NCBI GenBank assembly: GCA_014595895.1
Contig: JABUKB010000001.1
Span: forward strand, 1,054,001-1,118,000
Length of the DNA: 64,000 nucleotides
Origin: Lysinibacillus odysseyi
Lineage (GTDB): Bacteria > Bacillota > Bacilli > Bacillales_A > Planococcaceae
Reading direction: 5' to 3'
Shown: positions 24,759 to 33,771 of the stretch, piece by piece
How positions within the stretch are numbered: position 1 is the stretch's first letter
How the letters are laid out: each line of letters begins with the position of its first letter
Translations under genes and position numbers: made by a program
Notes under the pieces: model-generated
What the model saw: only the letters and a program-made list of their open reading frames with translations
Database searches by the model: none
What the model was told of the DNA's origin: nothing

Positions 24759-25745
24759 TTATTGAAAACCAGAAAACGGTACGTATAACTCGCGGATTCC
24801 GCTTGCATAGCTGCCAAGTTCATACGGATTATAGACAAGTACAATGCCTTCGTCTCTTAAGTAGAATGGTGTTTCAGCATTCACGCCTGCATACTCATCC
24901 ACTAAATAAGAGGATGGAATACTTTTATTTGCGTTGATCATGCGTTGCAGTACATATTGATTGAATTTTGCACGCTGAGCCGGCGTTTTTATAAAATCGT
25001 TTAGTGTTACTTGCTTGGCTGTCGCTAGATTGTAGGAAACAGCGCGGTAATATCCGTAGCCATGGGCGCCGCCTCCATAACTATCCTCTTTGATTCCGAT
25101 TGTGATATAGCCTTTACTGTTATAATCCAATGACATGTCGAGAAAAAGCGAGCGCGATGGCACAATTTCATTTGCCTCTTCATAGGAGACACGATTCCAA
25201 CCCTGATAAGCTCTTATCTCCATTTCACGCTCTTTTTTTAGCTGAAGGTAGTCAGTTTGCGCTTGCATAGCCACCGATTTCAAATACTGATTGATTTGGC
25301 GTTCGAGCGTACTGTTCGATAAGCCATTTAATTCTACATAATAAATAGATGCCCATACTTTATCCAATTCTTCTACTAACTGTGTACGCTTTGTCACAGT
25401 CATTTTCACTTGATCTTGAATATAAGTCGGTACTTGTTTATACGTTGTTAAGGGAGAGGCTTGTACGCGATACCCGCCACTCATATTATAGATAGTACCA
25501 GTGACTGATGTTTGCTGACCGTATACTCGCCAGAAAGAACCCTTCTTTGAAACCATTGATGTAAATGTGCCATCCGCGTTCTTTTTATAAATTTTCGTAT
25601 CTTTGTTGAAGGCAAGTTTACCTGTTTGACCTGCGCTAATTTCCGCTCCGTCCCATATCACCTTTGCCGATACTTCTTCGCCCATGAAAGCTGTACAGGC
25701 AAGCCCTGCTGTTAATGCGAACCCTGCTAACCATGATTTCTTCAT
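24759..25745 (-). CDS. Secreted protein with DUF4163/DUF3298 (RsiV-like) domain
   Basis: Exported 328-residue protein. A signal peptide (MKKSWLAGFALTAGLACTAF, cleavage near VSA-K) is followed by a small strand-rich region (about residues 30-95) and then the paired domains found outside the membrane in the anti-sigma factor RsiV: the DUF4163 part around ASIYYVELNGLSN and the DUF3298 part with YGGGAHGYGY and IVLVYNPYELGSYASGI. Unlike RsiV there is no cytoplasmic anti-sigma domain or membrane anchor and no sigma gene beside it. In RsiV this fold binds lysozyme; a similar ligand is only possible here. GAGGAGG precedes the ATG. Confidence 0.82.
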   Translation of the reverse strand: MKKSWLAGFALTAGLACTAFMGEEVSAKVIWDGAEISAGQTGKLAFNKDTKIYKKNADGTFTSMVSKKGSFWRVYGQQTSVTGTIYNMSGGYRVQASPLTTYKQVPTYIQDQVKMTVTKRTQLVEELDKVWASIYYVELNGLSNSTLERQINQYLKSVAMQAQTDYLQLKKEREMEIRAYQGWNRVSYEEANEIVPSRSLFLDMSLDYNSKGYITIGIKEDSYGGGAHGYGYYRAVSYNLATAKQVTLNDFIKTPAQRAKFNQYVLQRMINANKSIPSSYLVDEYAGVNAETPFYLRDEGIVLVYNPYELGSYASGIRELYVPFSGFQ

Positions 25746-25811
25746 AGTTTTCTCCTCCTCTTATATACCATTATTTTACTTGAAAAATTATGGGAAGGAT
25801 AGAGGGGATAG

Positions 25812-25844
25812 AAAAACCTGACATACAGTTTGTAAGTCAGGTTT
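25812..25844 (-). terminator. Intrinsic terminator of the zinc-ribbon gene
   Basis: On the minus strand AAACCTGAC…GTCAGGTTT is followed by TTCT, just after the stop. Confidence 0.65.
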
Positions 25845-25849
25845 AGGTC

Positions 25850-26059
25850 TTATCTAGACGCTTTAGGTGGTTGGCATGTGTCGCATTTGCGCTGATGGTT
25901 GCCTTTAAACTTTGTAAATGTCTTTTCGAAGTTATTGCCGCATGCACATTTAAATAATAATTTTTGGGAAAAGCCGTGATATTCTGTGGATAATAATACA
26001 CTGTCAGAGTTTTTCTCGACGAATTCACGAATCTTTCCGATCGACCATTTTTTATTCAT
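25850..26059 (-). CDS. Small zinc-finger-like protein (CxC…CxxC)
   Basis: A 69-residue basic protein with four cysteines arranged as FKCACGN and RKCDTC, enough for one zinc-binding treble clef. The N-terminal WSIGKIREFVEKNS and following strand pattern resemble small treble-clef modules found beside homing endonucleases and in phage-like DNA-binding proteins, but I cannot name a family. GGAGG precedes the ATG. It is divergent from the large helicase gene with 145 bases between, so a functional link is possible but unproven. Confidence 0.68.
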   Translation of the reverse strand: MNKKWSIGKIREFVEKNSDSVLLSTEYHGFSQKLLFKCACGNNFEKTFTKFKGNHQRKCDTCQPPKASR

Positions 26060-26092
26060 AATATTGCCTCCATTACTATGCTTAGGTCGTTC

Positions 26093-26121
26093 ATTATAGC
26101 ATAAGGACGATAGATTGTATC
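26093..26121 (-). promoter_or_regulatory. Extended -10 promoter of the zinc-finger gene
   Basis: On the minus strand TGcTATAAT with a weak -35 (GATACA) 17 bases upstream. Confidence 0.5.
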
Positions 26122-26148
26122 TTTTTTATTTCATGGATTATGAAAAAT

Positions 26149-26157
26149 TGATATAAT
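26149..26157 (+). promoter_or_regulatory. Extended -10 element of the helicase operon
   Basis: TGaTATAAT ending about 48 bases before the helicase start; the -35 region is poor, as is common with extended -10 promoters. Confidence 0.45.
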
Positions 26158-26204
26158 GAAGTTTGTGACTTATCGAACGAAAACGAAGAGGAAAGGGTGT
26201 TCAT

Positions 26205-29200
26205 ATGGCAGTCGCAACAGAGAAATTGCGTTTATATATCGTACTGACGAATACAGCGCGGGATGCGATTAAGCAGCATGTTCAAGATGAACACGCCTTT
26301 TTTAATTTACAAAAAGCTTTTGTTGTTTTTATCGAGAAATTGGAGCAGGTGGGAGAGCAGGTAGCCCTTACCTTGTTTTTCGATCCGGAAATAAATAAAG
26401 GATTGGCGAAAAAGTTCCCGGGGCGTGTGTGTATTATGGACTGCTTATATGATGACAAAAACGGTCTCGTAGCGAAAAGCTTCCGTACGCGCGGCATCGG
26501 CACACCTGTAGCTACCAATCGTCGTGTTCGCTTATTGATTCAATTTGTCCCGTCGCGTATTAATGGGCATACATATCCAGGCGCTTTTATCCAAGGTCTT
26601 AACCAGCTTCCATTTTCCAAAGAACGCTATGAGTATGTCAATAAGCGCATTACGAGCTGGGAAGGCTATTTAAAGGTGCAAAATAAAAATGCGGAAATCG
26701 ATGATATCGAAGCTACTTTTACGAGTCCGCGTTTCAATAGCGAGTATTCGCATATTACCCTCCGTTTGTCGGGTCTTGATAAAAAGCAATGGAAGCAACT
26801 GAAAAACTTAAGTGCACGTGTGCGGGGTTTCCATCAAGATTTAGGCACAGTGGTGAAGGTACAACGCGGAGAAAATACCGTGGAAATTGAACTAAAACCC
26901 GACATGGCTCGTTTAGCACGCAAAAGGGAACTTCACTTTGAGCATTCGCAAATCGAGTTTTCCAATGCGGCTACAAAAGCGCAATTACAACGCTTGCTGC
27001 GTGGTTTTGAACGCTTAAAGGAAGGCTTGGCAGCCAATGCCAATTTAGAGCGCATTTTATTTGAAGATCAACCGATGATTACGCCGCGCACGAAAACAAT
27101 GAAGCTGGACTTCCATAATCAACTCAATCAGTTCCAGCGTGCTGCCGTTGAAGGGGCGATGGGTGCTGAGGATTTATATGTGATCCAAGGTCCCCCTGGT
27201 ACAGGAAAGACAACGGTTATTTCGGAAATTTGCTATCAAAATGCGAAAGCCGGTCTGAAAACATTAGTAGCTTCGCAGTCCAATTTAGCGGTTGACAATG
27301 CACTGAGCCGTTTGCTTACAAATAAAGACATTCGGATTTTACGCTATGGTCGTACGGAGTCGATTGAAGAAGAAGGCAAGAAATTTATCGAGGAAAATGT
27401 CGCAGATTATTGGAAAACTGTGACGTATGATGCGGTTTCCCAGGAAATTGCCCAACATACCACGAAAGAACAGCAGCTAGAAGGGGAAATCACACAGCTA
27501 GAGCAGGATATACAGCAACTGCAGGCAAAGAAAATGGAGCTAGAGGAGCAAAAGGTACAAAAAGAACAAGCAGAAATACGTCTTGCCCAACTAGAACAGC
27601 AAATTGCGGATTTGAAGAAGAAGCTGGTAGAAATAAAGAAAAATGCCGAGCAGCACGAATTATTGCTTGGGAAATTAAGGAATAATGCAGAAAAAATTGA
27701 GCAAGAAATAGCGAATATTGAACAAGAGCTCGCACAGTGGGAATCCCTCGAATATTTGCAAAAAACCATCCGGGAAACAGAACAGCAACTGCAGACAATT
27801 CGTGAAGAAATGGAACTAGCTGAACTGCTGGTCACTAGAAAGCAAGTTGAAAATCAGCTAACAGAAGTAGAACATAAGCTGCAACAAATCGAGGCGGGGC
27901 AGTCTGGAATCGAAGCACAGGCGGATGAAATTACGCAACTCAAAAAAGTAAGCGATGTAGAACAATATATTGCTGAACGTGGTTTGCGACGGAGCTTTGT
28001 GCTGGATCGCTTGCTTCTTGTACTAGAGGAGCGCCAAAAGCAAATTGAACCCTTGCGTCATCTGAAGGAAACGATGGAACGACTGGACAAAGCGATTGAT
28101 TTCTGCGAAACGAAGCTAGGGATTATCGTGCAGCCACCCCCATTACCCGAAAATCATGCGTACTCTATAGAAGAAGTCGAACAATTTTTAACGAAGCTAA
28201 GTGAAGCCATACGTGACCGCAAAATCAATGCACAGAACGGTACACGCTCAGTGCAAGGTTTGCATTTGCGCAAAGCTTTTATTTTGCTGCAAAATGAACG
28301 CTATAATCATTTGAAAAATGACACGATGATTATTTTTAGCCGTTTGAAAGAAGGGTTAATAGAAGTAATTAAGGAACAAGTGGGTGCGGAGGAAGAAGTC
28401 GTTACTACGTTGCGAGATACGCAGCACCGTCTAAAAGGGAAACTCACGGTTAGCACGGCACATCTAGAATCTCTATCGGTAAAAGAAGCAAGACCGCTGG
28501 CAGATTTACAAGCCTTGCAAAAAGAAAATCAGCTACAGCTGTCAAACGCAAAAAATCTTCTCGTAACCGTGACGGAATGGACAGATAAGCTAACGCAAAA
28601 ACAAAGCGATATCAAGCCATTACAAACAGAAATAGCGGCAGTAACAGCACAAATGGAAGATCTTACGGCGGAGCTAAAAGAAGTAAATGCTGAAGGGATA
28701 GCACTCGAAAAAGAGAAAGTAATATTAGAACCGATTGTTAAATCCAATCCTGAGCAAGCTTTGATGCAAGTAGATGTTGATGTTGAAAAAGCGACAAAAC
28801 AAATAACAACCGTACAACAGCAAATTGCCTTACTGCCGGTTACTCAGCAATTGCAGAAGGAATGGCAAGGGATGTTAGAAACAGCGAATGAGCATGACTT
28901 AGATGAAATTCGCAAACTTTATGTCAAACATGCCAATGTAATTGGCACAACATGTGTAGCGTCTGCTAATCGCGAGTTTATGGACCACTATCCAGTATTT
29001 GATGTGGTCATCATCGATGAGGTATCAAAAGCAACACCGCCAGAGTTGTTGCTGCCGATGCTGAAAGGATCAAAAATTATTTTGGTAGGGGATCATCATC
29101 AACTCCCACCGTTAATTGGCGATGAAACGTTTGAAGAAACACTCGAACAAGTAATGAAAGAAAATCAATCCTTTGAGCAAAAGCGCGAACTAGAAAAATT

Positions 29201-29954
29201 ATTAGAAGAATCATTATTCGAACGACTATATAAAAACCTGCCGCGCGATCATAAAACAATGCTAGCAATCCAGTACCGTATGCATGAAAACATTATGCAA
29301 ACAATCGCACCGTTTTATAAGCAGGAGCAAGATGAACTGACATGCGGATTACCTGATTCTGATGCTGCACGTGACCACCGACTCGTAACACCGCACTTTA
29401 ATCGATCACATCATTTACTTTGGCTCGACATACCGAATGAACCTGCTTATTATGAACAGCGGATGCAGGAGGGGGCCAGCCTTTATAATGAAGCCGAGCT
29501 GCAAACGGTACGCAATATGCTGCTACAAGTCAATGACGCGACAGAAAAAGCGAAGCAAGACGGAGTAATGTCACCAGACACATTGAAGTCTGTTGGAGTG
29601 ATTAGTTTCTATGCAGAGCAGGTAAAACGTATTAATCGTTTAATCGATGAGCTCGCTCTGCCGCATTTGCATATCCGGACAGGCTCTGTCGATAAGTTCC
29701 AAGGGATGGAAATGGATTTGATTTTTGTATCAATGGTGCGTAATAACGGAGGAAACGGCGAAATTGGCTTCGCGAAGGATTACCGCCGATTGAATGTTGC
29801 ATTGTCTCGTGCGCGTGAATTATTAGTGATGATCGGCAGCACGGAGATGTTTACGAAAAAACCGAAGCAGCCAAATGTCCGAGAAATGTATCGTCATGTA
29901 TTAACGACAGCGAAAGCGCAGCAAGGCTACCGTGCGTTTAAAGAGGTGAAATAA
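26205..29954 (+). CDS. Large superfamily-1 (Upf1/Dna2-like) helicase with coiled-coil insertion
   Basis: A 1249-residue predicted nucleic-acid helicase/ATPase. Residues 1-300 are a family-specific N-terminal region. Walker A QGPPGTGKTTV is near residue 327, followed by the motif Ia region (VASQSNLAVDNAL). A very long Gln/Glu-rich coiled coil occupies roughly residues 405-585, with a second at about 720-870. Motif II is VVIIDEVSKATP (about 935), then GDHHQLPP, the motif IV-like QYRMHENIM, and VDKFQGMEMDLI and VALSRAREL near the C-terminus. No nuclease domain is evident. The stop overlaps the start of the next gene by one base. Repair, RNA metabolism and phage defence are all possible. Confidence 0.85.
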   Translation: MAVATEKLRLYIVLTNTARDAIKQHVQDEHAFFNLQKAFVVFIEKLEQVGEQVALTLFFDPEINKGLAKKFPGRVCIMDCLYDDKNGLVAKSFRTRGIGTPVATNRRVRLLIQFVPSRINGHTYPGAFIQGLNQLPFSKERYEYVNKRITSWEGYLKVQNKNAEIDDIEATFTSPRFNSEYSHITLRLSGLDKKQWKQLKNLSARVRGFHQDLGTVVKVQRGENTVEIELKPDMARLARKRELHFEHSQIEFSNAATKAQLQRLLRGFERLKEGLAANANLERILFEDQPMITPRTKTMKLDFHNQLNQFQRAAVEGAMGAEDLYVIQGPPGTGKTTVISEICYQNAKAGLKTLVASQSNLAVDNALSRLLTNKDIRILRYGRTESIEEEGKKFIEENVADYWKTVTYDAVSQEIAQHTTKEQQLEGEITQLEQDIQQLQAKKMELEEQKVQKEQAEIRLAQLEQQIADLKKKLVEIKKNAEQHELLLGKLRNNAEKIEQEIANIEQELAQWESLEYLQKTIRETEQQLQTIREEMELAELLVTRKQVENQLTEVEHKLQQIEAGQSGIEAQADEITQLKKVSDVEQYIAERGLRRSFVLDRLLLVLEERQKQIEPLRHLKETMERLDKAIDFCETKLGIIVQPPPLPENHAYSIEEVEQFLTKLSEAIRDRKINAQNGTRSVQGLHLRKAFILLQNERYNHLKNDTMIIFSRLKEGLIEVIKEQVGAEEEVVTTLRDTQHRLKGKLTVSTAHLESLSVKEARPLADLQALQKENQLQLSNAKNLLVTVTEWTDKLTQKQSDIKPLQTEIAAVTAQMEDLTAELKEVNAEGIALEKEKVILEPIVKSNPEQALMQVDVDVEKATKQITTVQQQIALLPVTQQLQKEWQGMLETANEHDLDEIRKLYVKHANVIGTTCVASANREFMDHYPVFDVVIIDEVSKATPPELLLPMLKGSKIILVGDHHQLPPLIGDETFEETLEQVMKENQSFEQKRELEKLLEESLFERLYKNLPRDHKTMLAIQYRMHENIMQTIAPFYKQEQDELTCGLPDSDAARDHRLVTPHFNRSHHLLWLDIPNEPAYYEQRMQEGASLYNEAELQTVRNMLLQVNDATEKAKQDGVMSPDTLKSVGVISFYAEQVKRINRLIDELALPHLHIRTGSVDKFQGMEMDLIFVSMVRNNGGNGEIGFAKDYRRLNVALSRARELLVMIGSTEMFTKKPKQPNVREMYRHVLTTAKAQQGYRAFKEVK

Positions 29955-30694
29955 TGGAACTCCAAACATTACAAAAGCAACTTGCCCAAGAGTTAAATAT
30001 GGATGGAACGCAAATCATCCATCAGATGAATTTTTGCGTTCCTATTCATACATTGCAGGCTACATATAACCCGGTATTGAAAAAACCGATGGATATTTTA
30101 ATGAAAATGCTGCTGAAGGCTTTTCAAACAGGTGTGTTTAAAGACGGCAATACGATAGCGGATGTGTTATTGGTAGAGCCGTTATTTGTGAATGATTTAC
30201 TGCATACGATGCAAAAATCGGGATTGCTGCAATTTGAGGAAGTATATTCCCTCACGCCAAAGGGTGAGCAGCAACTAGCAGAGGGAGTCTATGAAGAGCA
30301 GCTCGAGAGCGTAACAGACTTATTGCACTACAGCCCGTTGCACGGCGAATTTTTAGCAGGGGATGTCGAGGATGTGCTTGACTTCGAGGATTTTCCAGAG
30401 GAAGTGTTAGAAGCTCCGCAAGAAATAACCATCCTAGAACAAACCTTGATCGATGCCTTAAATGATAGACAGGAAGAGGAGGCAGAGAGGCAGGCTTTTG
30501 TTACGGATATTGAAGATTACGAAGAAATTCAGATCAATGATATCCCATGTGTAGCATTTATTTGTTATGATAAAAAAGCAGACCGCTTATTTGCCCGTGT
30601 CTACAACACATTGCTGAATGAATGGGACCCGAAAATAGAAGATATTTTACACGAACGTCAACGCGCCGAGTGGCGAACATTATATTTAGCATAA
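29954..30694 (+). CDS. Unknown partner of the large helicase, possible winged helix
   Basis: A 246-residue soluble protein that I do not recognise. It starts with an overlap of the helicase stop (TAATG), so the two are translated together. The N-terminal 110 residues look like a helical/winged-helix domain (DGNTIADVLLVEPLFVNDLL, LLQFEEVYSLTPKGEQQLAEG). A very acidic middle part (EDVLDFEDFPEEV, RQEEEAERQ) is followed by a C-terminal alpha/beta piece (VAFICYDKKADRLFARVYN). It is probably a DNA-binding or adaptor subunit of the helicase. A strong terminator follows. Confidence 0.65.
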   Translation: MELQTLQKQLAQELNMDGTQIIHQMNFCVPIHTLQATYNPVLKKPMDILMKMLLKAFQTGVFKDGNTIADVLLVEPLFVNDLLHTMQKSGLLQFEEVYSLTPKGEQQLAEGVYEEQLESVTDLLHYSPLHGEFLAGDVEDVLDFEDFPEEVLEAPQEITILEQTLIDALNDRQEEEAERQAFVTDIEDYEEIQINDIPCVAFICYDKKADRLFARVYNTLLNEWDPKIEDILHERQRAEWRTLYLA

Positions 30695-30699
30695 AAAAC

Positions 30700-30738
30700 A
30701 GCGTAATTTCTAATATTTGGAAATTACGCTACTTTTTT
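30700..30738 (+). terminator. Intrinsic terminator of the helicase operon
   Basis: Perfect 11-bp stem AGCGTAATTTC/GAAATTACGCT followed by ACTTTTTT, six bases after the stop. Confidence 0.85.
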
Positions 30739-30830
30739 GGGAACTTTTTATAAAGTGAATCGTATATATTAGTAATGACCGTAATATTTTATGTACATAG
30801 AAACAATTCCACTAAAAAGGAGGGAAAAAT

Positions 30831-31019
30831 GTGTATTTTATAAAAAATTTTTGCATCTTTTTAGCACTGTTTGTTCTCAGTAGCCTTACGTTTGCTTTTT
30901 TATTGAAATTACGTTTCCCTTTTGTGGAAGTTGTGCTGATTGGTATTATTTCCGCTATTATTTTTGCATGGAATAGAAGTTACGATCAATCCGAGCAAAC
31001 AGAACAAATACCAAAATAA
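30831..31019 (+). CDS. Small two-helix membrane protein
   Basis: A 62-residue protein with two hydrophobic segments (about residues 5-25 and 31-47) and a short acidic/polar tail (SYDQSEQTEQIPK). Start is GTG 30831, six bases after AAGGAGGG; the ATG two bases earlier is out of frame and stops at once. No family is recognised. It is monocistronic. Confidence 0.65.
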   Translation: MYFIKNFCIFLALFVLSSLTFAFLLKLRFPFVEVVLIGIISAIIFAWNRSYDQSEQTEQIPK

Positions 31020-31105
31020 TTCTTTATGGATATTTGCTCTCTCTACATAAAAAAAGCGCCTTGTAAAAACTGAATTTTTTGTATATAGCATGGCTACTAC
31101 TAGTG

Positions 31106-31152
31106 AAAAACACTATTTGTCTAATAATGAAATAGACAAATAGTGTTTTTTT
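31106..31152. terminator. Bidirectional intrinsic terminator
   Basis: A 16-bp stem AAAACACTATTTGTCT with its complement, A-run on the left and T-run on the right; it serves the small membrane gene and glycerate kinase, which converge here. Confidence 0.85.
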
Positions 31153-31172
31153 GTTTTGTCCTCTCCTCTTTT

Positions 31173-32294
31173 TCATTTGAAATGTTCTTGAAAGAAGCGT
31201 GCCGTACATTGTTCTAAAAGTTCAGCAGGACGTGAGAGGGCTTCTTGGATTGAAATATGTTCACTAATAACCGCTGTCATCAAGTCAAAACAGGACTGTA
31301 ATTGTGCGCGGTCCTCAATTGCCCCGGAAATTAAAAGGGTTTGCACTCCTTGCCTTTTCGCTCTTTGCGCTACGCCAAATGGTGCTTTGCCGTGTAAGGT
31401 TTGGCTGTCCGATTTTCCTTCACCGGTAATGACAAGATCCGCGTGCGCTATTTTTTCATCCATTGCTAATTGTTCGAAGACAACTTCCACACCTTGACGG
31501 AACTCGGCTTGGCAAAAGGCCATAAGCGCGCCGCCCATACCCCCAGCAGCCCCGGCTCCTTTTCGAGTATGCAAGTGTATACCTGTCGTCTGTTCTACTA
31601 TATTGGCCCAGTTCAGGAGTGCCTGTTCGAAAAGAGGAATTTCCTGTTCTTGTACTCCTTTTTGCGGACCGAAAATAGCAGTTGCCCCTTTTTCACCTAA
31701 GAGCGGGTTGTCGACATCACAGGCCACCGTAAAACGGGACGCAGTAATCCTTTCATCCCACCGGGAAAAATCCAAGCTTGCTAATTGCTGTAAGCCATAA
31801 ATAGAAAACTCGATTTCTTGACCGTTACGATCTAGTAATTGTAAGCCTAGCGCTCTAAGCATGCCGGTACCCCCATCATTCGTCGCACTGCCACCGATAC
31901 AAATAATAAAGTCACGATAACCATCACCTAATGCATGAAGGAGTAACTCACCCGTCCCATAAGTAGAAGTTTTGGCAGGTTGCCTTTCCTTTTCTGTTAA
32001 TAGGGTAATGCCAGAAGCTTGCGCCATTTCGATAATGCATGTTTTTTTATCTCCGAGCACACCGTATGTTGCCGTGATAGGGCGCTGCAATGGGTCGTGA
32101 ACGATACACTGTACAAAATGTCCTTTTGTGGCAGTGACTAGTACTTCCAGGGTTCCTTCACCGCCATCTGCTATTGGCAGCTTTCTTACTTCTGCATCCG
32201 GGAGCACGGCATGTATACCTCTTGCGATAGAGTCTGTTACTTGAGAAGCGGTAAGAGTTCCTTTAAATGAATCCGGGCTAATGAGTATCCTCAT
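31173..32294 (-). CDS. glxK: Glycerate 2-kinase (GlxK/GarK family)
   Basis: Phosphorylates D-glycerate to 2-phosphoglycerate, feeding glycolysis. The family start MRILISPDSFKGTLTA is set at ATG 32294 because GGAGG lies six bases before it; the 18 codons of open frame further upstream are not used. Further marks are LPIADGGEGTLEVL, CIGGSATNDGGTGMLRALG and TGEGKSDSQTLHGKAPFGVA. Length (373) is normal for the type. It stands alone; no glyoxylate or sugar-acid genes are beside it. Confidence 0.93.
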   Translation of the reverse strand: MRILISPDSFKGTLTASQVTDSIARGIHAVLPDAEVRKLPIADGGEGTLEVLVTATKGHFVQCIVHDPLQRPITATYGVLGDKKTCIIEMAQASGITLLTEKERQPAKTSTYGTGELLLHALGDGYRDFIICIGGSATNDGGTGMLRALGLQLLDRNGQEIEFSIYGLQQLASLDFSRWDERITASRFTVACDVDNPLLGEKGATAIFGPQKGVQEQEIPLFEQALLNWANIVEQTTGIHLHTRKGAGAAGGMGGALMAFCQAEFRQGVEVVFEQLAMDEKIAHADLVITGEGKSDSQTLHGKAPFGVAQRAKRQGVQTLLISGAIEDRAQLQSCFDLMTAVISEHISIQEALSRPAELLEQCTARFFQEHFK

Positions 32295-32524
32295 ATCATC
32301 CCTCCTTGTGATTATTTTATTTAAGTTATGGATGCGCATTACTCGCACATGGTTTTATCATATTCATATTCCATTCTATCATCATAATGATATATAGGAT
32401 GCTGATAGAGTTGACCATGATGTATTTTGACGCCTTTCAGTGAAGCAGATGTACTAGTGCGAAGTGTTTAGAATACAGCAAAAGAGTGTATCTTACACAT
32501 AACAAAGCTTTTGGGGTGAAAAAA

Positions 32525-32701
32525 TTGAAATTAGCGATTGCCGGTAGTTTATTTTTTATCATGCTCATTATTTACTTAATTGGTCCGCCATTTTTACTAA
32601 ACTGGGCGGTATTGATTCCGTATTTGATTGTGATGATTGTGTTAGTAGTGATACTTGTGGATGATATATTGCGTCAGATGCGGAAGAAGAATACGGAGTA
32701 A
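32525..32701 (+). CDS. Small hydrophobic membrane protein
   Basis: A 58-residue protein with two membrane helices (LAIAGSLFFIMLIIYLIG and NWAVLIPYLIVMIVLVVIL) and a basic end (DDILRQMRKKNTE). The frame is open from 32486; TTG 32525 is preferred because GGGGTG lies seven bases before it. GTG 32516 is an alternative. Function unknown. Confidence 0.55.
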   Translation: MKLAIAGSLFFIMLIIYLIGPPFLLNWAVLIPYLIVMIVLVVILVDDILRQMRKKNTE

Positions 32702-33123
32702 AAGAATGTTTTTTATTCAGTAAGCAGAGTAGAAAGGAATTGTTTTCTATCAGGAGACGACATTTTTGTTCAGCTTTTCGTTTGGATAGAAAATATAGAG
32801 ATACAGCTTTTCGATGGAACCATGTCCCTGGAAAGCGCCTGCCGTAGATGAGAATAATGTATAAGAAGTAGATTGAAAATAAAGCCCTGAACATTTTACT
32901 AATGGTAAAATGTTCGAGGCTTTTCATTTTTGATGTGGATATTTGTAACCGAATAGTTTCATGGCGCTACAGTTTCTAATATATTATCCGACGCTATGTA
33001 ATTTAATAAAATAATAAAAAGTCGTTTATAAGAGTTATATGTAAAGAAAATAAAGAATGATTGCAAGGTAAATAAAGCATTGCAGAAAGATATATGCAGG
33101 ATAATTATCATACTAGTATAAAT
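32702..33123. other. Gene-free stretch
   Basis: AT-rich, with stops in all frames and one clear terminator at 32881-32923. Nothing else is supported. Confidence 0.55.
32881..32923 (+). terminator. Intrinsic terminator
   Basis: AAAGCC-CT-GAACATTTTAC pairs with GTAAAATGTTC-GA-GGCTTTT across a 5-base loop. It lies 180 bases after the nearest gene, so either a long 3' tail or a lost gene precedes it. Confidence 0.7.
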
Positions 33124-33351
33124 ATGAAATCTTACAAGAGCAACACAAACAACGAATTTAAAAATTTTGCCGTCAAAATATAGTATCGTTTTGCAGAAGC
33201 TACAATAGGATGGTTAGCTATTGGAATGAATATTACAGATACAGAAATAAAAATTTTAAACAGTATGTAGGCAGAAAGCTATTTAGGGATTGCTTTGGCT
33301 ACTCCAGATCGATGGAAAGTAAGAAAGATAAAAGTTTGTAAAAGGCTGTAA
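33124..33351 (+). pseudogene. Possible decayed small gene with two in-frame TAG stops
   Basis: One frame from ATG 33124 to TAA 33351 reads 75 residues if two amber codons (33181 and 33268) are passed. The segments (KNFAVKI, YRFAEATIGWLAIGMNITDT, AESYLGIALATPDRWKV) look protein-like. The ribosome site is weak and the family unknown. Chance in AT-rich DNA is a real alternative. Confidence 0.3.
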
Positions 33352-33467
33352 CGAACAAGGGGATTAAATAAGAATTAAGTGATTTTAGGATGGAGACTAT
33401 ATTTATTGTTCTGTTAAAGGGCGGGAGTTACTTATAATAAATAAAAGCGAAGAATGGGGAGACTTTT

Positions 33468-33680
33468 ATGGAGTTATTAGTTCTTTTATCGATAATAGGT
33501 ATTCCGCTTTTCTCGATAGTGCTTTGTATCAACAGTATTAGTTTATTGAAAGTTATTATCCATCATCCAGAAGAGTCTATAAAAAATCAGGCCATTTTAA
33601 TCAGTATCAGCGTTGCATCCATATTATTTTCATTTGCTTGTATATTAATTGGCATTGCCAATTCAATTTTATTAAGTTGA
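33468..33680 (+). CDS. Small two-helix membrane protein
   Basis: A 70-residue protein with two hydrophobic helices (LLVLLSIIGIPLFSIVLCI and AILISISVASILFSFACIL) joined by a short charged loop (HHPEESIKN). GGGGAGA lies before the ATG. No family recognised. A bidirectional terminator follows at 33722. Confidence 0.6.
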   Translation: MELLVLLSIIGIPLFSIVLCINSISLLKVIIHHPEESIKNQAILISISVASILFSFACILIGIANSILLS

Positions 33681-33721
33681 AATTTCTATGTTGCTTGAAG
33701 AGGGTATGAATGTACAAACAG

Positions 33722-33762
33722 AAAAAGGGATATCTCAACAGTACCTATAGATATCCCTTTTT
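33722..33762. terminator. Bidirectional intrinsic terminator
   Basis: AAAAAGGGATATCT and its complement AGATATCCCTTTTT between convergent small genes; T-rich on both strands. Confidence 0.8.
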
Positions 33763-33771
33763 GCTGATTGG

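Noticed and set aside
27407-27835. Long minus-strand ORF rich in Cys and Ser
   Set aside because: Mirror of the Gln/Glu-rich coiled coil of the helicase gene; composition artefact.
33181-33270. Amber-codon recoding (pyrrolysine or suppressor) at the two TAGs
   Set aside because: No supporting genes in the window and the rest of the genes use TAG only rarely as an ordinary stop; decay is simpler.
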